From Thamnaconus septentrionalis (Eukaryota > Chordata > Actinopteri > Tetraodontiformes > Monacanthidae), in assembly GCA_009823395.1 (NCBI GenBank), contig CM020509.1, positions 12,761,001 to 12,825,000 on the forward strand: a stretch of 64,000 nt of DNA, in the 5' to 3' direction. A model generated the notes under the pieces. It did not search any database. It was not told the DNA's origin and was given only the letters and a program-made list of their open reading frames with translations. A program made the position numbers and the translations under genes. Shown here piece after piece: positions 36,154 through 48,197 of this stretch (positions are counted from its first letter, which is position 1; each line of letters opens with the position of its first letter).

Positions 36154-38535
36154 CTCTGAGCTGTCTTCCAAATCTCCAAAGACGTCAGCAAAGTCTGAAG
36201 GACTTTTCCTCAGAGTCTGGTCAGCAGGCAGCGTGTTGTCATTGTAAGACGTCACAAACTTAAAGTCACTGGTGCGAGATCCTGTTGTCAGGTATGTGTC
36301 ATAGTTGTAAGCACTGCGTAAAGTTCCTGTGCCATCAACGTCTGCGTAATTAGGAGGGAGATATGCACCAGGGATGGCCACTGCTCCATCAAACAACATT
36401 CTGGGTTTTCTCCTGCGACAGAACCTCACACCCAGGATGATGATGATGAAGGTCAGAAAGAAAGTGGACACTGACACCAGAGCGATGATCAGATAAGAGG
36501 TGAGTTTGGAATTCTTCTCATCAGAGGAAATGTCTTTGAGCTCTGGCACCTCAGCCAAGTTGTCAGAAATGATCAAGTTCATGGAACAGGTGGCAGAGAG
36601 AGGAGGCTGTCCGTTATCTTTCACTGCCACAATCAGGTTCTGTTTCATGCTGTCACTCTCAGAAATGTCCCGCTGCGTCCTGATCTCTCCACTGTGGACA
36701 CCGATAGTGAAAAGTCCCGCATCGGTGGATTGGACTATATGATAGGACAGCCAGGCGTTCTGTCCAGAGTCCGCGTCCACCGCGATCACTTTGGACACCA
36801 GTGAGCCTCCGCGCGCAGCTTTGGGCACCAGCTCGGTCATGAACGAGTTGCCCTCCGGGGCGGGGTACAGGATCTGAGGAGAGTTGTCATTCACATCTGA
36901 CACGAACACACTGACACTCACGTTGCTGCTCAGCGGAGGAGAACCGTTGTCTCTGGCCATCACGTGCACCTTCAAACTCCTCAGCTGCTCATAATCAAAG
37001 GACCTGACGGCGTGGATCACACCCGTGTCTCCGTTCACGGATACATAGGAGGACACCGGGGCACCGTTCACCTCACCAGGCAACAGAGAATAAATCACGG
37101 TCCCATTCTGTCTCCAGTCGGGGTCTCGAGCCGTCACGGAACATAAAGTGGAGCCAGGTTTGTTATTTTCACTCACATATGCGCTGTACGACTGTTCCTC
37201 AAACACAGGTGGGTTGTCGTTGACGTCAGCAACAGATAAGTGAACAGTTTTAGAGGAGGACAGAGGTGGAGAGCCCTCGTCAGTGGCAGTGATAGTAATG
37301 TTGTAATCAGATACCAGTTCACGGTCCAGTTGTCCTGTCGTCACCAGAGAATAATAGTTCTTGATGGAGGGAACCAACTTGAAGGGAACATTTTGCTGAA
37401 TTGAACAACGAACCTGTCTGTTATTCTCAGAGTCTCTATCTTGCACATTAATGATGCCCACCTCTGAACCAGGTGATGTGTCTTCTGGTAGAGGATTGTT
37501 CAGTGAATTCAAATAAATCACAGGGGCGTTGTCATTCACATCTGTGACAGAAATGATTACTTTGGCATAAGAGAATAGACCAAGGCCATCTTTTGCTTTC
37601 ACACGGATCTCAAATGACGTCATGGTCTCATAGTCAACAGGGCCAATTACTTTAATCTCACCCAATTTTCGATCAATTGAAAATGTCTGCTTTACATCAT
37701 CAGTAACATGGCCAAATTCATACGTCACATCTCCATTGACTCCCTCATCAGCATCAGTGGCGCTCACAGTGACAACCACAGTGTCTAAAGGAGAGTTCTC
37801 AGGCAGACTGGCTTTATAAACAGCTTGACTGAACACTGGGGAGTTATCATTAGCATCCAGCACTGTGACGTGAATGACGACTGTACCTGATCTCTGAGGA
37901 GAGCCTCCATCTACAGCTGTGAGGATCAAATCGATTTCGCTTTGTTTTTCACGATCGAGCTCTTTATCCAGAACCAGCTCGATTGTATTTCCGTTATCAG
38001 CCAAAACAAAATTCTCGTTCTTTTTCAAGTTGTAATGCTGAACGGAATTTTGACCTACGTCCGCATCATGAGCCTCCTCTACCACAAAGCGAGCACCTTT
38101 ATCCGCCAATTCATGAATCTCCATACTGATCACCTCCTCCTTAAATTGTGGGGAGTTATCATTAATATCCTGAATATGGAGAGAAACACGGTGGAGCTCC
38201 AGAGGGTTCTCCAGCACAAGCTCCTGTTTCAGGATGCATGAAGCCCTGTCACCACAATGCCCCTCTCGGTCAATCCTGTCCGCAACGATCAGCTCTCCGC
38301 TGTTCACGTTGATGTCACAGTACCGTTTATCAGTCCCATCGGTGTCGATGCGGGCTCTTCTGCGTGACAAAGCGCCCGAATCCAGACCCAGATCCTTGGC
38401 TATATTCCCAATAACCGATCCTCGTTTCATCTCCTCCGGAAAAGAATAGCTCATATCTCCATATGCGACGGGTATCCAGGACAAAAGGAAATACAACCTC
38501 AGTATTTTCATAAATATTTTGAACACCATTTTCAT
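36154..38535 (-). CDS. Clustered protocadherin variable exon, A-type (794 aa before splice)
   Basis: The start is the ATG at 38535 (MKMVFKIF); the codon before it is TTG. The signal peptide of about 26 residues ends VAYG before [10 protein letters not shown]. Domain positions are three residues below the 797-residue exons. Cx5C is CGDRASC, preceded by REGH where others have REGL. EC2 begins [10 protein letters not shown], a patch shared with the distant 18366-15982 exon. EC3 has [15 protein letters not shown], shared with the 42808-40382 exon. EC6 has KAARGGS for KAAHGGS. The donor is GAG|GTATGA with an immediate intron stop. The intron-side flank still resembles units 1-3, so it belongs to the same duplication series. 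Confidence 0.95.
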
Positions 38536-38684
38536 CAATGATCTCAGGCGTCTAACAAGGCTAAAAAATGAATTGCAGTTTCAACTGACGACAGCAGTAA
38601 GAACAGAAATGGTCGACTGAAATGCTACAAGTATGAATAAAAGAGAAGGTGGGTCTACGAGGTTGAGTGCGATTTGTAATGTTG

Positions 38685-38706
38685 GTATACTGCGCCACCG
38701 TGAGGG
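38685..38706 (-). promoter_or_regulatory. CSE promoter element
   Basis: The sense strand reads CCCTCACGGTGGCGCAGTAT, about 150 bp upstream of the ATG at 38535. It keeps CTCACGGTGGCGC but has AGT in place of T after the core. Confidence 0.8.
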
Positions 38707-39098
38707 AAATCCTGTTATGATCGTGAACACGTAACTATGCTTTTCCTCTTAACTCATGTGCTTACAAGTAGCCACAGTTATGCTTCTCTGCAAAACCCAG
38801 CTCTCCAATGCAAAATAACAGGTTGAATTATATTTTAACAAAATGTTTAATAAAAGGGGAATCACTTAAGTTACGAATACAGGCATAAAAAAGTGTTGTT
38901 TTTTTTTCTAATTAAACTACACCCAATACTTATAATATACAAGAAGGAACCTGCTTTGTCTGGCCATGATGATCACCAAAAAGCCAATAACACACTTTTT
39001 AAAGTTTACCAGTCAGACAGTAAGACACAGACGCACAAACGGATAGACGCAGGCACGTATACACACACATTTACACATAATCACTGGACCGGCACTCG

Positions 39099-39099
39099 A

Positions 39100-39133
<34 letters not shown>
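39099..39133. repeat. (TTA)n microsatellite
   Basis: About eleven TTA units. Confidence 0.92.
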
Positions 39134-39134
<1 letters not shown>

Positions 39135-39245
39135 AAACAAATTTAACAAAAGTTGTCTTGCGTACTTTGTGAAACAGCAGAATAACTCGTGTTTTCAAAC
39201 AAAAGAGTTTTGTTTACTATTTCCGTTAATCCAGCCACTATTAAC

Positions 39246-39288
<43 letters not shown>

Positions 39289-39290
39289 TG
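39246..39290. repeat. (TA)n-(TG)n microsatellite
   Basis: About eight TA units are followed by about thirteen TG units. Confidence 0.92.
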
Positions 39291-39965
39291 GTTGAATGCA
39301 TACATTTGCCCCATACCTTTAAAATAATCACGTTTAAAACTGTATATCAAGAAGTGAAATCAATGTATTTAGAACCCCATTCCCCATTTTCATTTTGAGC
39401 CTATTTGTTGCTGCCTCTTTAATTTATTTTACTGCCATTATAGATACATATTAATGTACATTAACAATAATGATATATTATGAATCAAAACAATACACAA
39501 AGAACAGCATTCAATTGCATGTGCAAAAGCAAGAATAACAAATGTGATAATAATAGTGTATAAGACTTTGCACAAACATTCTGTGTGAATTGTCCTCATT
39601 TTGTGATATGTACACAAACTTTTTAAAAACTTTTTAGCATAACACTGTCGGTCTTAAAATACCGTGGTAAACTGAAACTGATAACTGATATGATAATATG
39701 GTAAATGCAAGATGCTCCTCTTGGAGAGAAACATATAGAGTAGAACGAACATAAGACGAAAAGCATGGGGTATTACCAACATAAAAAAGGAACGTCATAC
39801 GTACAAGGTCCACCATTGGAAAATATATCTGAAGCTAATCACGTGTAAGCAAAAAAAATCAAGAGTGTAAATAATGACTAACATCCTGCTATACATATAG
39901 AGTAACCTTTGACCGAGTCACTGCTCTGGAAAAATAACAATAAAATGTGGATAACTTTAAGCCAG

Positions 39966-40090
39966 AAACCATCCATCCATTTTCAATACCCCGTTTTCCT
40001 GCACTCAGGGTTGCGGGGGTCTGCTGGAACCTATTCCAGCCGCCACAGAGTGAAGGCAGGTTTACACCCTCGACAAGTCGCCAGTTAAGC
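39966..40090 (-). mobile_element. SINE 3' fragment
   Basis: Read on the minus strand it runs ACTGGCGACTTGTCGAGGGT, then a TTCCAGCAGACCCCCG-type stretch, and ends in TGGATGG repeats. This matches the 3' third of the SINE at 19765-20123. The tRNA-like head is absent. Confidence 0.75.
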
Positions 40091-40381
40091 ACATTGCTAA
40101 ACTACACACTGTTTATATATGACATTATGTCAAAACGTCATCTTCTTGAAAGAAAAAACAAGTAAAAAAATACAAAGAAACGGCCTGAAATGGAAAAATA
40201 ATATACAAATTATGCACTCCAATAACGCAGAAATAATAGCAGAGCTTCTTTACTGTTCTTTTAAAAAAGCAAAAACGCCTTGATGACTTGCGTTTGAACA
40301 AACATTTAAATGTGTGAAATGAAGGGTAACAGCATGATGCCTCTACAGCCAGCAACTATAAATTACTGACTGAATTCATAC

Positions 40382-42808
40382 CTCTGAGATGTCTTCCAAG
40401 TCTCCAAACACGTCAGCAAAGTCTGAAGGACTTTTCCTCAGAGTCTGGTCAGCAGGCAGCGTGTTGTCATTGTAAGACGTGACAAACTTAAAGTCACTGG
40501 TCCGAGATCCTGTTGTCAGGTACGTGTCATAGTTGTAAGCACTGCGTAAAGTTCCTGTGCCATCAACGTCTGCGTAATTAGGAGGGAGATATGCACCAGG
40601 GATGGCCACTGCTCCATCAAACAACATTCTGGGTTTTCTCCTGCGACAGAACCTCACACCCAGGATGATGATGATGAAGGTCAGAAAGAAAGTGGACACT
40701 GACACCAGAGCGATGATCAGATAAGAGGTGAGTTTGGAATTCTTCTCATCAGAGGAAATGTCTTTGAGCTCTGGCACCTCAGCCAAGTTGTCAGAAATGA
40801 TCAAGTTCATGGAACAGGTGGCAGAGAGAGGAGGCTGTCCGTTATCTTTCACTGCTACAATCAGGTTCTGTTTCATGCTGTCACTTTCAGAAATGTCTCG
40901 CTGCGTCCTGATCTCTCCACTGTGGACACCGATAGTGAAAAGTCCCGCATCGGTGGATTGGACTATATGATAGGACAGCCAGGCGTTCTGTCCAGAGTCT
41001 GCGTCAACCGCGATCACTTTGGACACCAGAGAGCCTCCGTGCGCAGCTTTGGGCACCAGCTCGGTCATGAAGGAGTTGCCCTCCGGGGCGGGGTACAGGA
41101 TCTGAGGAGAGTTGTCATTCACATCTGACACGAACACACTGACGCTCACGTTGCTGCTCAGCGGAGGAGAACCGTTGTCTCTGGCCATCACGTGCACCTT
41201 CAAACTCCTCAGCTGTTCATAATCAAAGGACCTGACGGCGTGGATCACACCCGTGTCTCCGTTCACGGATACATATGAGGACACCGGGGCACCGTCCACC
41301 TCACCAGGCAACAGAGAATAAATCACGGTCCCGTTCTGTCTCCAGTCGGGGTCTCGAGCCGTCACGGAACACAAAGTGGAGCCAGGTTTGTTATTTTCAC
41401 TCACATATGCGCTGTACAACTGTTCCTCAAACACAGGAGGGTTGTCGTTGACGTCAGCGACAGATAAGTGAACAGTTTTAGAGGAGGACAGAGGTGGAGA
41501 GCCCTCGTCAGTGGCAGTGATAGTAATGTTGTAATCAGACACTAGTTCACGGTCCAGTTGTCCTGTGGTCACCAGAGAATAATAGTTCTTGATGGAGGGA
41601 ACCAACCTAAAGGGGGCGTTTTGCTGAATGGAGCAGCGGACCCGTCTGTTATTCTCAGAGTCTCTATCTTGTACATTAATGATGCCCACCTCTGAACCAG
41701 GTGATGTGTCTTCTGGTAGAGGATTGTTCAGTGATTTCAAATTGATCACAGGGGCGTTGTCATTCACATCAGTGACAGAAATGATTACTTTGGCATAAGA
41801 GGACAGGCCTAGTCCATCTTTTGCTTTCACACGGATCTCAAATGACGTCATGGTCTCATAATCAATAGGACCGAATACTTTAATCTCGCCCAATTTTCGA
41901 TCAATTGAAAATGTCTGTTTTACATCATCGGTAACATGGCCAAATTCATACGTCACATCTCCATTAACTCCCTCATCAGCATCAGTGGCGCTCACAGTGA
42001 CAACCACAGTGTCTGAAGGAGAGTTCTCAGGCAGACTGGCTTTATAAACAGCTTGACTGAACACTGGGGCGTTATCATTAGCATCCAGCACTGTGACGTG
42101 AATGACGACTGTACCTGATCTCTGAGGAGAGCCTCCATCTACAGCTGTGAGGATCAAATTGATCTCACGCTGATTTTCACGATCGAGCTCTTTATCCAGA
42201 ACCAGCTCGATTGTGTTTCCGTTTGCAACCAACACAAAATTCTCGTTCTTTTTCAAGTTGTAATGCTGAACGGAATTCTGGCCTATGTCGGCATCGTGAG
42301 CCTCCTCTATCACAAAGCGAGCGCCTTTATCTGCAGACTCTCGAATCTCTAAATTGATATACTCTTCCTTAAATTGTGGGGAGTTATCATTAATATCCTG
42401 AATATGGAGAGAAACACGGTGGAGCTCCAGAGGGTTCTCCAGCACAAGCTCCTGTTTCAGAATGCATGAAGCCCTGTCACCACAAAGCCCCTCTCGGTCA
42501 ATCCTGTCCGCAACGATCAGCTCTCCGCTGTTCACGTTGATGTCACAGTAACGTTGATCAGTCCCATCGGTGTCGATGCGGGCTCTCCTGCGTGACAAAG
42601 CGGCCGAGTCCAGACCGAGATCCGTGGCTATATTCCCAATAACCGATCCTCGTTTCATCTCTTCCGGAAAAGAATAGGTCGTGTCTCCATGCGCAGCATA
42701 TATCCAAAGCACCGGGACATAGAACGTGTACAGCCACAAAGCCATTGCTTGAGAGTACATCTTCAAGCGCAGATCTACAAAACGTCTGAGTGGCAACGGA
42801 ACAAACAT
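40382..42808 (-). CDS. Clustered protocadherin variable exon, A-type (809 aa before splice)
   Basis: The longest ATG frame starts at 42808 and gives a 41-residue N-terminus before [10 protein letters not shown]. In-frame ATGs at 42760 and 42745 would give a more usual signal peptide. The 42760 ATG also has an A at -3 and sits at the typical distance (about 150 bp) from the CSE, so it may be the true start. EC2 opens [16 protein letters not shown]3 shares [15 protein letters not shown] with the 38535 exon but has [11 protein letters not shown]4 carries INLKSL and [17 protein letters not shown]5 has EEQLYS, as in the 33183 exon, and GEVDGAP for GEVNGAP. The donor is GAG|GTATGA with an immediate stop in the intron. 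Confidence 0.95.
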
Positions 42809-42910
42809 CCAAATGTCCGAAAATCAGAGTAAGCGTCGATGGTGAGAGCGAGCGCAATAGGCGGACACACATTTAGCTACAAATGGCAGCGGTTTCAAAT
42901 TCGAAGGCAG

Positions 42911-42930
42911 GTGTACAGCGACACCGTGAG
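42911..42930 (-). promoter_or_regulatory. CSE promoter element
   Basis: The sense strand reads CTCACGGTGTCGCTGTACAC, 103 bp from the 42808 ATG and about 150 bp from the alternative at 42760. The core is GTGTCGCT instead of GTGGCGCT. Confidence 0.8.
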
Positions 42931-43337
42931 TTCAATTAAATAACAACAACACTGATCACAAAAATCCATGGATGACCATTGATAAAATGCGCTCTAGACT
43001 AAAAACCTGTAAACCGTTAATTTTTTTCACATGCCTATTGGTGCGTGAAAACCATAAGAATACGTTGGTATTACCACAATGTCTTGGAATCAACACTGAA
43101 CAGTTTTGTTTTTTTTAATTAGTTCAAGTTGTGTTTTGAAGGCTAACAAAACAAAATAATCATGTTTGTTTGTTGTTTGTTTCGGGCTACATATCAGAGG
43201 TAACGTTTTTCATGCAGTAACATGAACATTAACAGTCTATTTTTTGTTTTGTTTGGTCTGTCTTACTTTATTTTACAATCTGGGATAAATGGACCTTATT
43301 GAAATGTTCTACCAACTGATGATTCAGAAGTTACTTC

Positions 43338-43358
43338 ATATATATATATATATATATA
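43338..43358. repeat. (AT)n microsatellite
   Basis: About ten AT units. Confidence 0.85.
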
Positions 43359-43964
43359 GGGAAGGACGGAATGAGATCAATTCAGAGAGGAGATTCAGAG
43401 AAGTGAGAGAGAAGGAAGACAAGATACATTTTAAAAAGAGAAGAATAAATGAGCGTTAAAGGGAAATTATGTGGTTGTAGAGGGAGAATTTAAACTGAAG
43501 ACAGATGCAGTTAGACGTTAAAAGCCAGCTATCATTAATTGTGAAGAAATAAAAGATCAAAATGATTTGCCTTGTCACAAGCACTGCAGGCACATCTACA
43601 TGACAAACTCATTTCAGTCTATAAAGTGAAAAACTTGAACTCTATTTCAAATTTGACAAGAATAAAAACCGCTAACAATAGCCATTCTGCACATTATGTT
43701 AAATGTGATTCAGCTATAAACCCTATTAGCCCAATTAACAGCAAAAAAAAAAAGAAAAAAAATATCTCCAAATAACTGTCAGTGAAAAAACAAAGCAGCA
43801 TGTCTAAACTCAGCTGTGGAACACAGAGAACAACACACTTCAGATGTGCATTTTTGTAAAGGGGGACTGATTGGCTGTATTTCAAGTATAACAAAAAACT
43901 TGGTCATATTCCAAAAGATGATGGTGAATTGAGTAAAAACTAGTTACCCTGATATAAGAGTAGC

Positions 43965-44130
43965 AGTAGGGTGCTGTAGCCTCCCACTGCTATCAAAGGG
44001 CTGGACCCGGGATACCCCTTGACATGTTTCCAGTTTATAGCAGAGCTTGAGACAATATTATCCAACACTAAAAACATGAAGACAGATCAAGAGAATAAGC
44101 ATCCCATTCACAATTACAAATATCAGCCAT
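43965..44130 (-). mobile_element. Probable ancient SINE body
   Basis: GGATACCCCTTGACATGTTT and the following CCAGTTTATAGCAGAGC, then CATCCCATTCACAATTACAA, follow the body of the fish SINE family in reverse orientation. They are strongly diverged and no promoter boxes remain. Confidence 0.45.
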
Positions 44131-44447
44131 GTGGACTTGTATAATTTTGCTTCTTCAGTAACTGAAAAAAACAGTGGAAAGAGTCACACCTGATTCGAGC
44201 CTTTGAACAATACTGTACATATGGAAATATGGCAATGTATCTGATTCTGACATGACACAGACAACGGACACAAAGAGCCAGACCCCACCCCATCAACCTC
44301 AAGTAAGAAATGCCAACACAGAAATTGACATTATTTGTATGCATTGCATCAAATTATTAACACAAATTTTCTGTAACTGTAAAAAAAACAACAACAAAAA
44401 AAACCAGTAAGGTCATTTATACCTGAGATGGACTGTCTAAGTCTGTA

Positions 44448-45060
44448 ATACTTCAAAAATAATGGTACGACCAACAAAACTAAACCCATGCAACTTTACC
44501 CAATAGTACTTAGATACAAAACAAAAAAACAATAGCACTGCCAATTTGAAAACGTAATTGGGAAGTCTCACAGATTTCATCACCATGGACAGAAGTCAAG
44601 CACGGACATCCTCTCATTGGTTCAAAGCACAACAAAGTACAGCAAACACCAGTGAGTAAGATTTAAAGAAAAACATGTCTGCAATGTGTTAAAATAATAA
44701 ATCATTCTCACTGGAAAATAAAAAAAACTAAGTGCTTTCAAACTGTGTTTTCATGTAATGCTTTGCTGTAATCATAAAGCATCGCTCTATTGCCAATCTT
44801 CCAAAACACCTTTCCACTATCCCTAAATATCCACATATGGAGACACATTCAATAGCTTCCACAAAAACAGCAATTATATTCAAACGACAGGCGGCAGAAA
44901 ATGGTTGGATGGAGTAAAAAAGACTGCAGACTGAAGTAGAGTTACAAAACATATCCCCACATATACAACAAAATGAAAATTTATGGGGTGAATAGAATAT
45001 TGCTTGGCTATTGCTTGATATTGTTGGACACAGCTTCAGTTAAATGAAAAGCAGTCCTAC
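44448..45060. repeat. Dispersed duplicate of 57029-57667
   Basis: These about 610 bp lie just downstream (in sense) of the 47421-45061 exon and align with the matching flank of the 60052-57668 exon. Shared stretches include ATAATGGTACGACCAACAAA and GCACTGCCAATTTGAAAACG (CCACTGCC in the other copy). The first intron bases, sense GTAGGACTGCTTTTCAT, are identical. Confidence 0.85.
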
Positions 45061-47421
45061 CTCTGGAGATCCATGACAGTCTCCAAAAATATCAGCGAAG
45101 TCTGAAGGACTTTTCCTCAGAGTCTGGTCAGCAGGCAGCGTGTTGTCATTGTAAGACGTCACAAACTTAAAGTCACTGGTGCGAGATCCTGTTGTCAGGT
45201 ACGTGTCATAGTTGTAAGCACTGCGCAAAGTTCCTGTGCCATCAACGTCTGCGTAATTAGGAGGGAGATATGCACCAGGGATGGCCACTGCTCCATCAAA
45301 CAACATTCTGGGTTTTCTCCTGCGACAGAACCTCACACCCAGGATGATGATGATGAAGGTCAGAAAGAAAGTGGACACTGACACCAGAGCGATGATCAGA
45401 TAAGAGGTGAGTTTGGAATTCTTCTCATCAGAGGAAATGTCTTTGAGCTCTGGCACCTCAGCCAAGTTGTCAGAAATGATCAAGTTCATGGAACAGGTGG
45501 CAGAGAGAGGAGGCTGTCCGTTATCTTTCACTGCCACAATCAGGTTCTGTTTCATGTTGTCACTCTCAGAAATGTCCCTCTGCGTCCTGATCTCTCCACT
45601 GTGGACACCGATAGTGAACAGTCCCGCATCGGTGGATTGGACTATATGATAGGACAGCCAGGCGTTCTGTCCAGAGTCAGCGTCCACTGCGATCACTTTG
45701 GACACCAGAGAGCCTCCGTGCGCAGCTTTGGGCACCAGCTCGGTCATGAAGGAGTTGCCCTCCGGGGCGGGGTACAGGATCTGAGGCGAGTTGTCATTCA
45801 CATCTGACACAAACACACTGACGCTCACGTTGCTGCTCAGCGGAGGAGAACCGTTGTCTCTGGCCATCACGTGCACCTTCAAACTCCTTAGCTGCTCATA
45901 ATCAAAGGACCTGACAGCGTGGATCACACCCGTGTCACCGTTCACGGAGACATAGGAGGACACCGGGGCACTGTTCACCTCACCAGGCAACAGAGAATAA
46001 ATCACGGTCCCATTCTGTCTCCAGTCGGGGTCTCGAGCCGTCACAGAACATAAAGTGGAGCCAGGTTTGTTATTTTCACTCACATATGCGCTGTACGACT
46101 GCTCCTCAAACACAGGTGGGTTGTCGTTAACGTCAGCGACAGATAAGTGAACAGTTTTGGAGGAGGACAGAGGTGGAGAGCCCTCGTCAGTGGCAGTGAT
46201 AGTAATGTTGTAATCAGACACCAGTTCACGGTCCAGTTGTCCTGTGGTCACCAGAGAATAATAGTTCTTGATGGAGGGAACCAACTTGAAGGGGAGGTTT
46301 TGTTGAATAGAACATCGGACCAGTTGGTTGTTCTCTGAGTCTACATCCTGCACATTAATGATGCCCACCTCTGAACCAGGTGACACGTTCTCAGGTATTG
46401 GATTTGCCAAAGATTTCACATAGATTATAGGTACATTGTCATTCACATCTGTGATATCAACAGTTACCTTTGTGTATGTTGATAGTCCTAAACCATCCTT
46501 TGCTTTGATGCGCAAATCATATGTTGCAACATCTTCAAAGTCTATTGGACCATTTACTTTAATTTCACCTTTCTTTCTATCAATACTGAAAGCTCTCTTT
46601 ACGTCATCAGTAACATGGCCAAACTCATACGTCACATCTCCATTGACTCCCTCATCAGCGTCAGTGGCGCTCACAGTGACAACCACAGTGTCTAAAGGAG
46701 AGTTCTCAGGCAGACTGGCTTTATAAACGGCTTGACTGAACACTGGGGCGTTATCATTAGCATCCAGCACTGTGACGTGAATGACGACTGTACCTGATCT
46801 CTGAGAAGAGCCTCCATCTACAGCTGTGAGGATCAAATTGATCTCACGCTGATTTTCACGATCGAGCTCTTTATCCAGAATCAGCTCTATTGTGTTTCCG
46901 CTCGCAGCCAAAATAAAATTCTCGTTCTTTTTGAGGTTATAATGCTGAACGGAATTTTGGCCCACATCCGCATCATGAGCCTCCTCAATGACATAGCGTG
47001 CCCCTCTATCTGCAGACTCCGTAATTTCAATCTCGATCGAATCCTCCTTAAACTGTGGGGAGTTATCATTGATATCCTGAACATGTAACATAAAAGAATG
47101 GAGCTCCAGAGGGTTTTCAAGCACGAGGTCGCGTCTGATCACACACGACGGTTTTTGTCCACAAAGCGATTCGCGATCGATCCTCTCCGCAACTATTAAA
47201 TCTCCGGTGCTGAGACTGATGTCACAATATCGTTTCCGAGTCCCCGTAGCATCAATACGTGCATTCCTGGCAGACAGCGTACTCGAGTCCATGTTAAGAT
47301 CCTTGGCTATATTCCCAATAACATATCCGCGTTTCATCTCCTCCGGAAAAGAATAGCTGACGTCGCCCCTCACCGCTTGCCACATCAAAAAGACAAGAAA
47401 CGTCCACAGTTTAGAGGCCAT
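45061..47421 (-). CDS. Clustered protocadherin variable exon, A-type (787 aa before splice)
   Basis: The ATG at 47421 (MASKLWTF) gives a short signal peptide of about 19 residues ending AVRG before [12 protein letters not shown]1 is distinctive ([19 protein letters not shown], Cx5C loop CGQKPSC). EC2 returns to the downstream A-type version ([13 protein letters not shown]). EC3 shares [10 protein letters not shown] with the 38535 and 42808 exons and then diverges ([15 protein letters not shown]). EC4 starts [13 protein letters not shown] before the common block. It is thus a patchwork. It contains GGSSQRSG in EC2, where most have GGSPQRSG, and GEVNSAP in EC5. The donor is GAG|GTAGGA, with six residues of read-through. 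Its tail ends [13 protein letters not shown]. Two CSE-like elements, not one, precede it. Confidence 0.95.
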
Positions 47422-47605
47422 TTTCGGGATGATTTATGATGGATGATGAACTCTCTAGAAAGACGTTCAACAAAATAAGCAAGCCAACAGAACGACGAGT
47501 GACCACACTGAGTCTTGTTGTATCCTACAAATGACATGAACCGAAATGCTACCCTTTGATCGGTATAAGACTGGGCGGAATAGAATCAGCGTTTGACATA
47601 GACTG

Positions 47606-47626
47606 GTGCATAGCGACACCATGAGT
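47606..47626 (-). promoter_or_regulatory. CSE promoter element (proximal of two)
   Basis: The sense strand reads ACTCATGGTGTCGCTATGCA, about 185 bp upstream of the ATG at 47421. This is the usual distance for the upstream members of the array. Confidence 0.8.
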
Positions 47627-47675
47627 GAAAACGAGAAATGACAGTGTGTGAAAAAAAAAGTTATTGACGATGTAT

Positions 47676-47695
47676 TACAAAGCGCCACTATGACA
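47676..47695 (-). promoter_or_regulatory. Second CSE-like element (distal)
   Basis: The sense strand reads TGTCATAGTGGCGCTTTGTA, 70 bp beyond the proximal element and in the same orientation. Its GTGGCGCT core matches the consensus better than the proximal copy does. Confidence 0.65.
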
Positions 47696-48081
47696 GTATT
47701 GTATTGTAACGCAATAATTTAATTTGATTAGCACAGTATGCCAATGCATGTAATTTTAACCCATTAATGTGAAAACAAACAAAACGAACTTGTAAAGACA
47801 CCAATCAGAAAGCATGGACAGAACTGTGAGTGATTAGACGACACACTCACAGAAGATTTTTTTTTTTTTTCGCATGACGCTTTATTAGACATGTTCCTTC
47901 GACGTTTTGATATCAAAATGAAAAGGCCAAGATCAATAAAATCATATGCTTGTCAATCCCTCAATTCCCCAATATAGTCTCGCATGATCAGGAGATGAGC
48001 CTTTTTGGAAGGTTTTATTTGTTTCGTTTTATTTGTCTTTGTCTGAAAAATGTAACCACCCTCATTCGCATAAAACTATAA

Positions 48082-48151
48082 CATTATTATTATTATCATT
48101 ATTATTATCATTATCATTATTTTTATTATTAGTCGTAATAGTAGTAGTATT

Positions 48152-48186
<35 letters not shown>

Positions 48187-48197
48187 CGTAGTAGTAT
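48082..48197. repeat. Mixed (ATT)n / (TAG)n microsatellite
   Basis: ATT/ATC units pass into about eighteen TAG units with a few interruptions. Confidence 0.9.

Larger units (their letters stand above)
38536..40381. other. Inter-exon DNA
   Basis: It holds a CSE (38685-38706), an ATT repeat (39099-39133), an AT/GT repeat (39246-39290) and a SINE-tail fragment (39966-40090). No gene is seen. Confidence 0.7.
42809..45060. other. Inter-exon DNA
   Basis: It holds a CSE (42911-42930), an AT repeat (43338-43358), a probable old SINE (43965-44130) and a block at 44448-45060 related to 57029-57667. No gene is seen. Confidence 0.7.

Noticed and set aside
38893..39327. A 144-codon plus-strand reading frame
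   Set aside because: It crosses two microsatellites (TTA and TA/TG) and has repeat-derived composition; no domain is recognisable.
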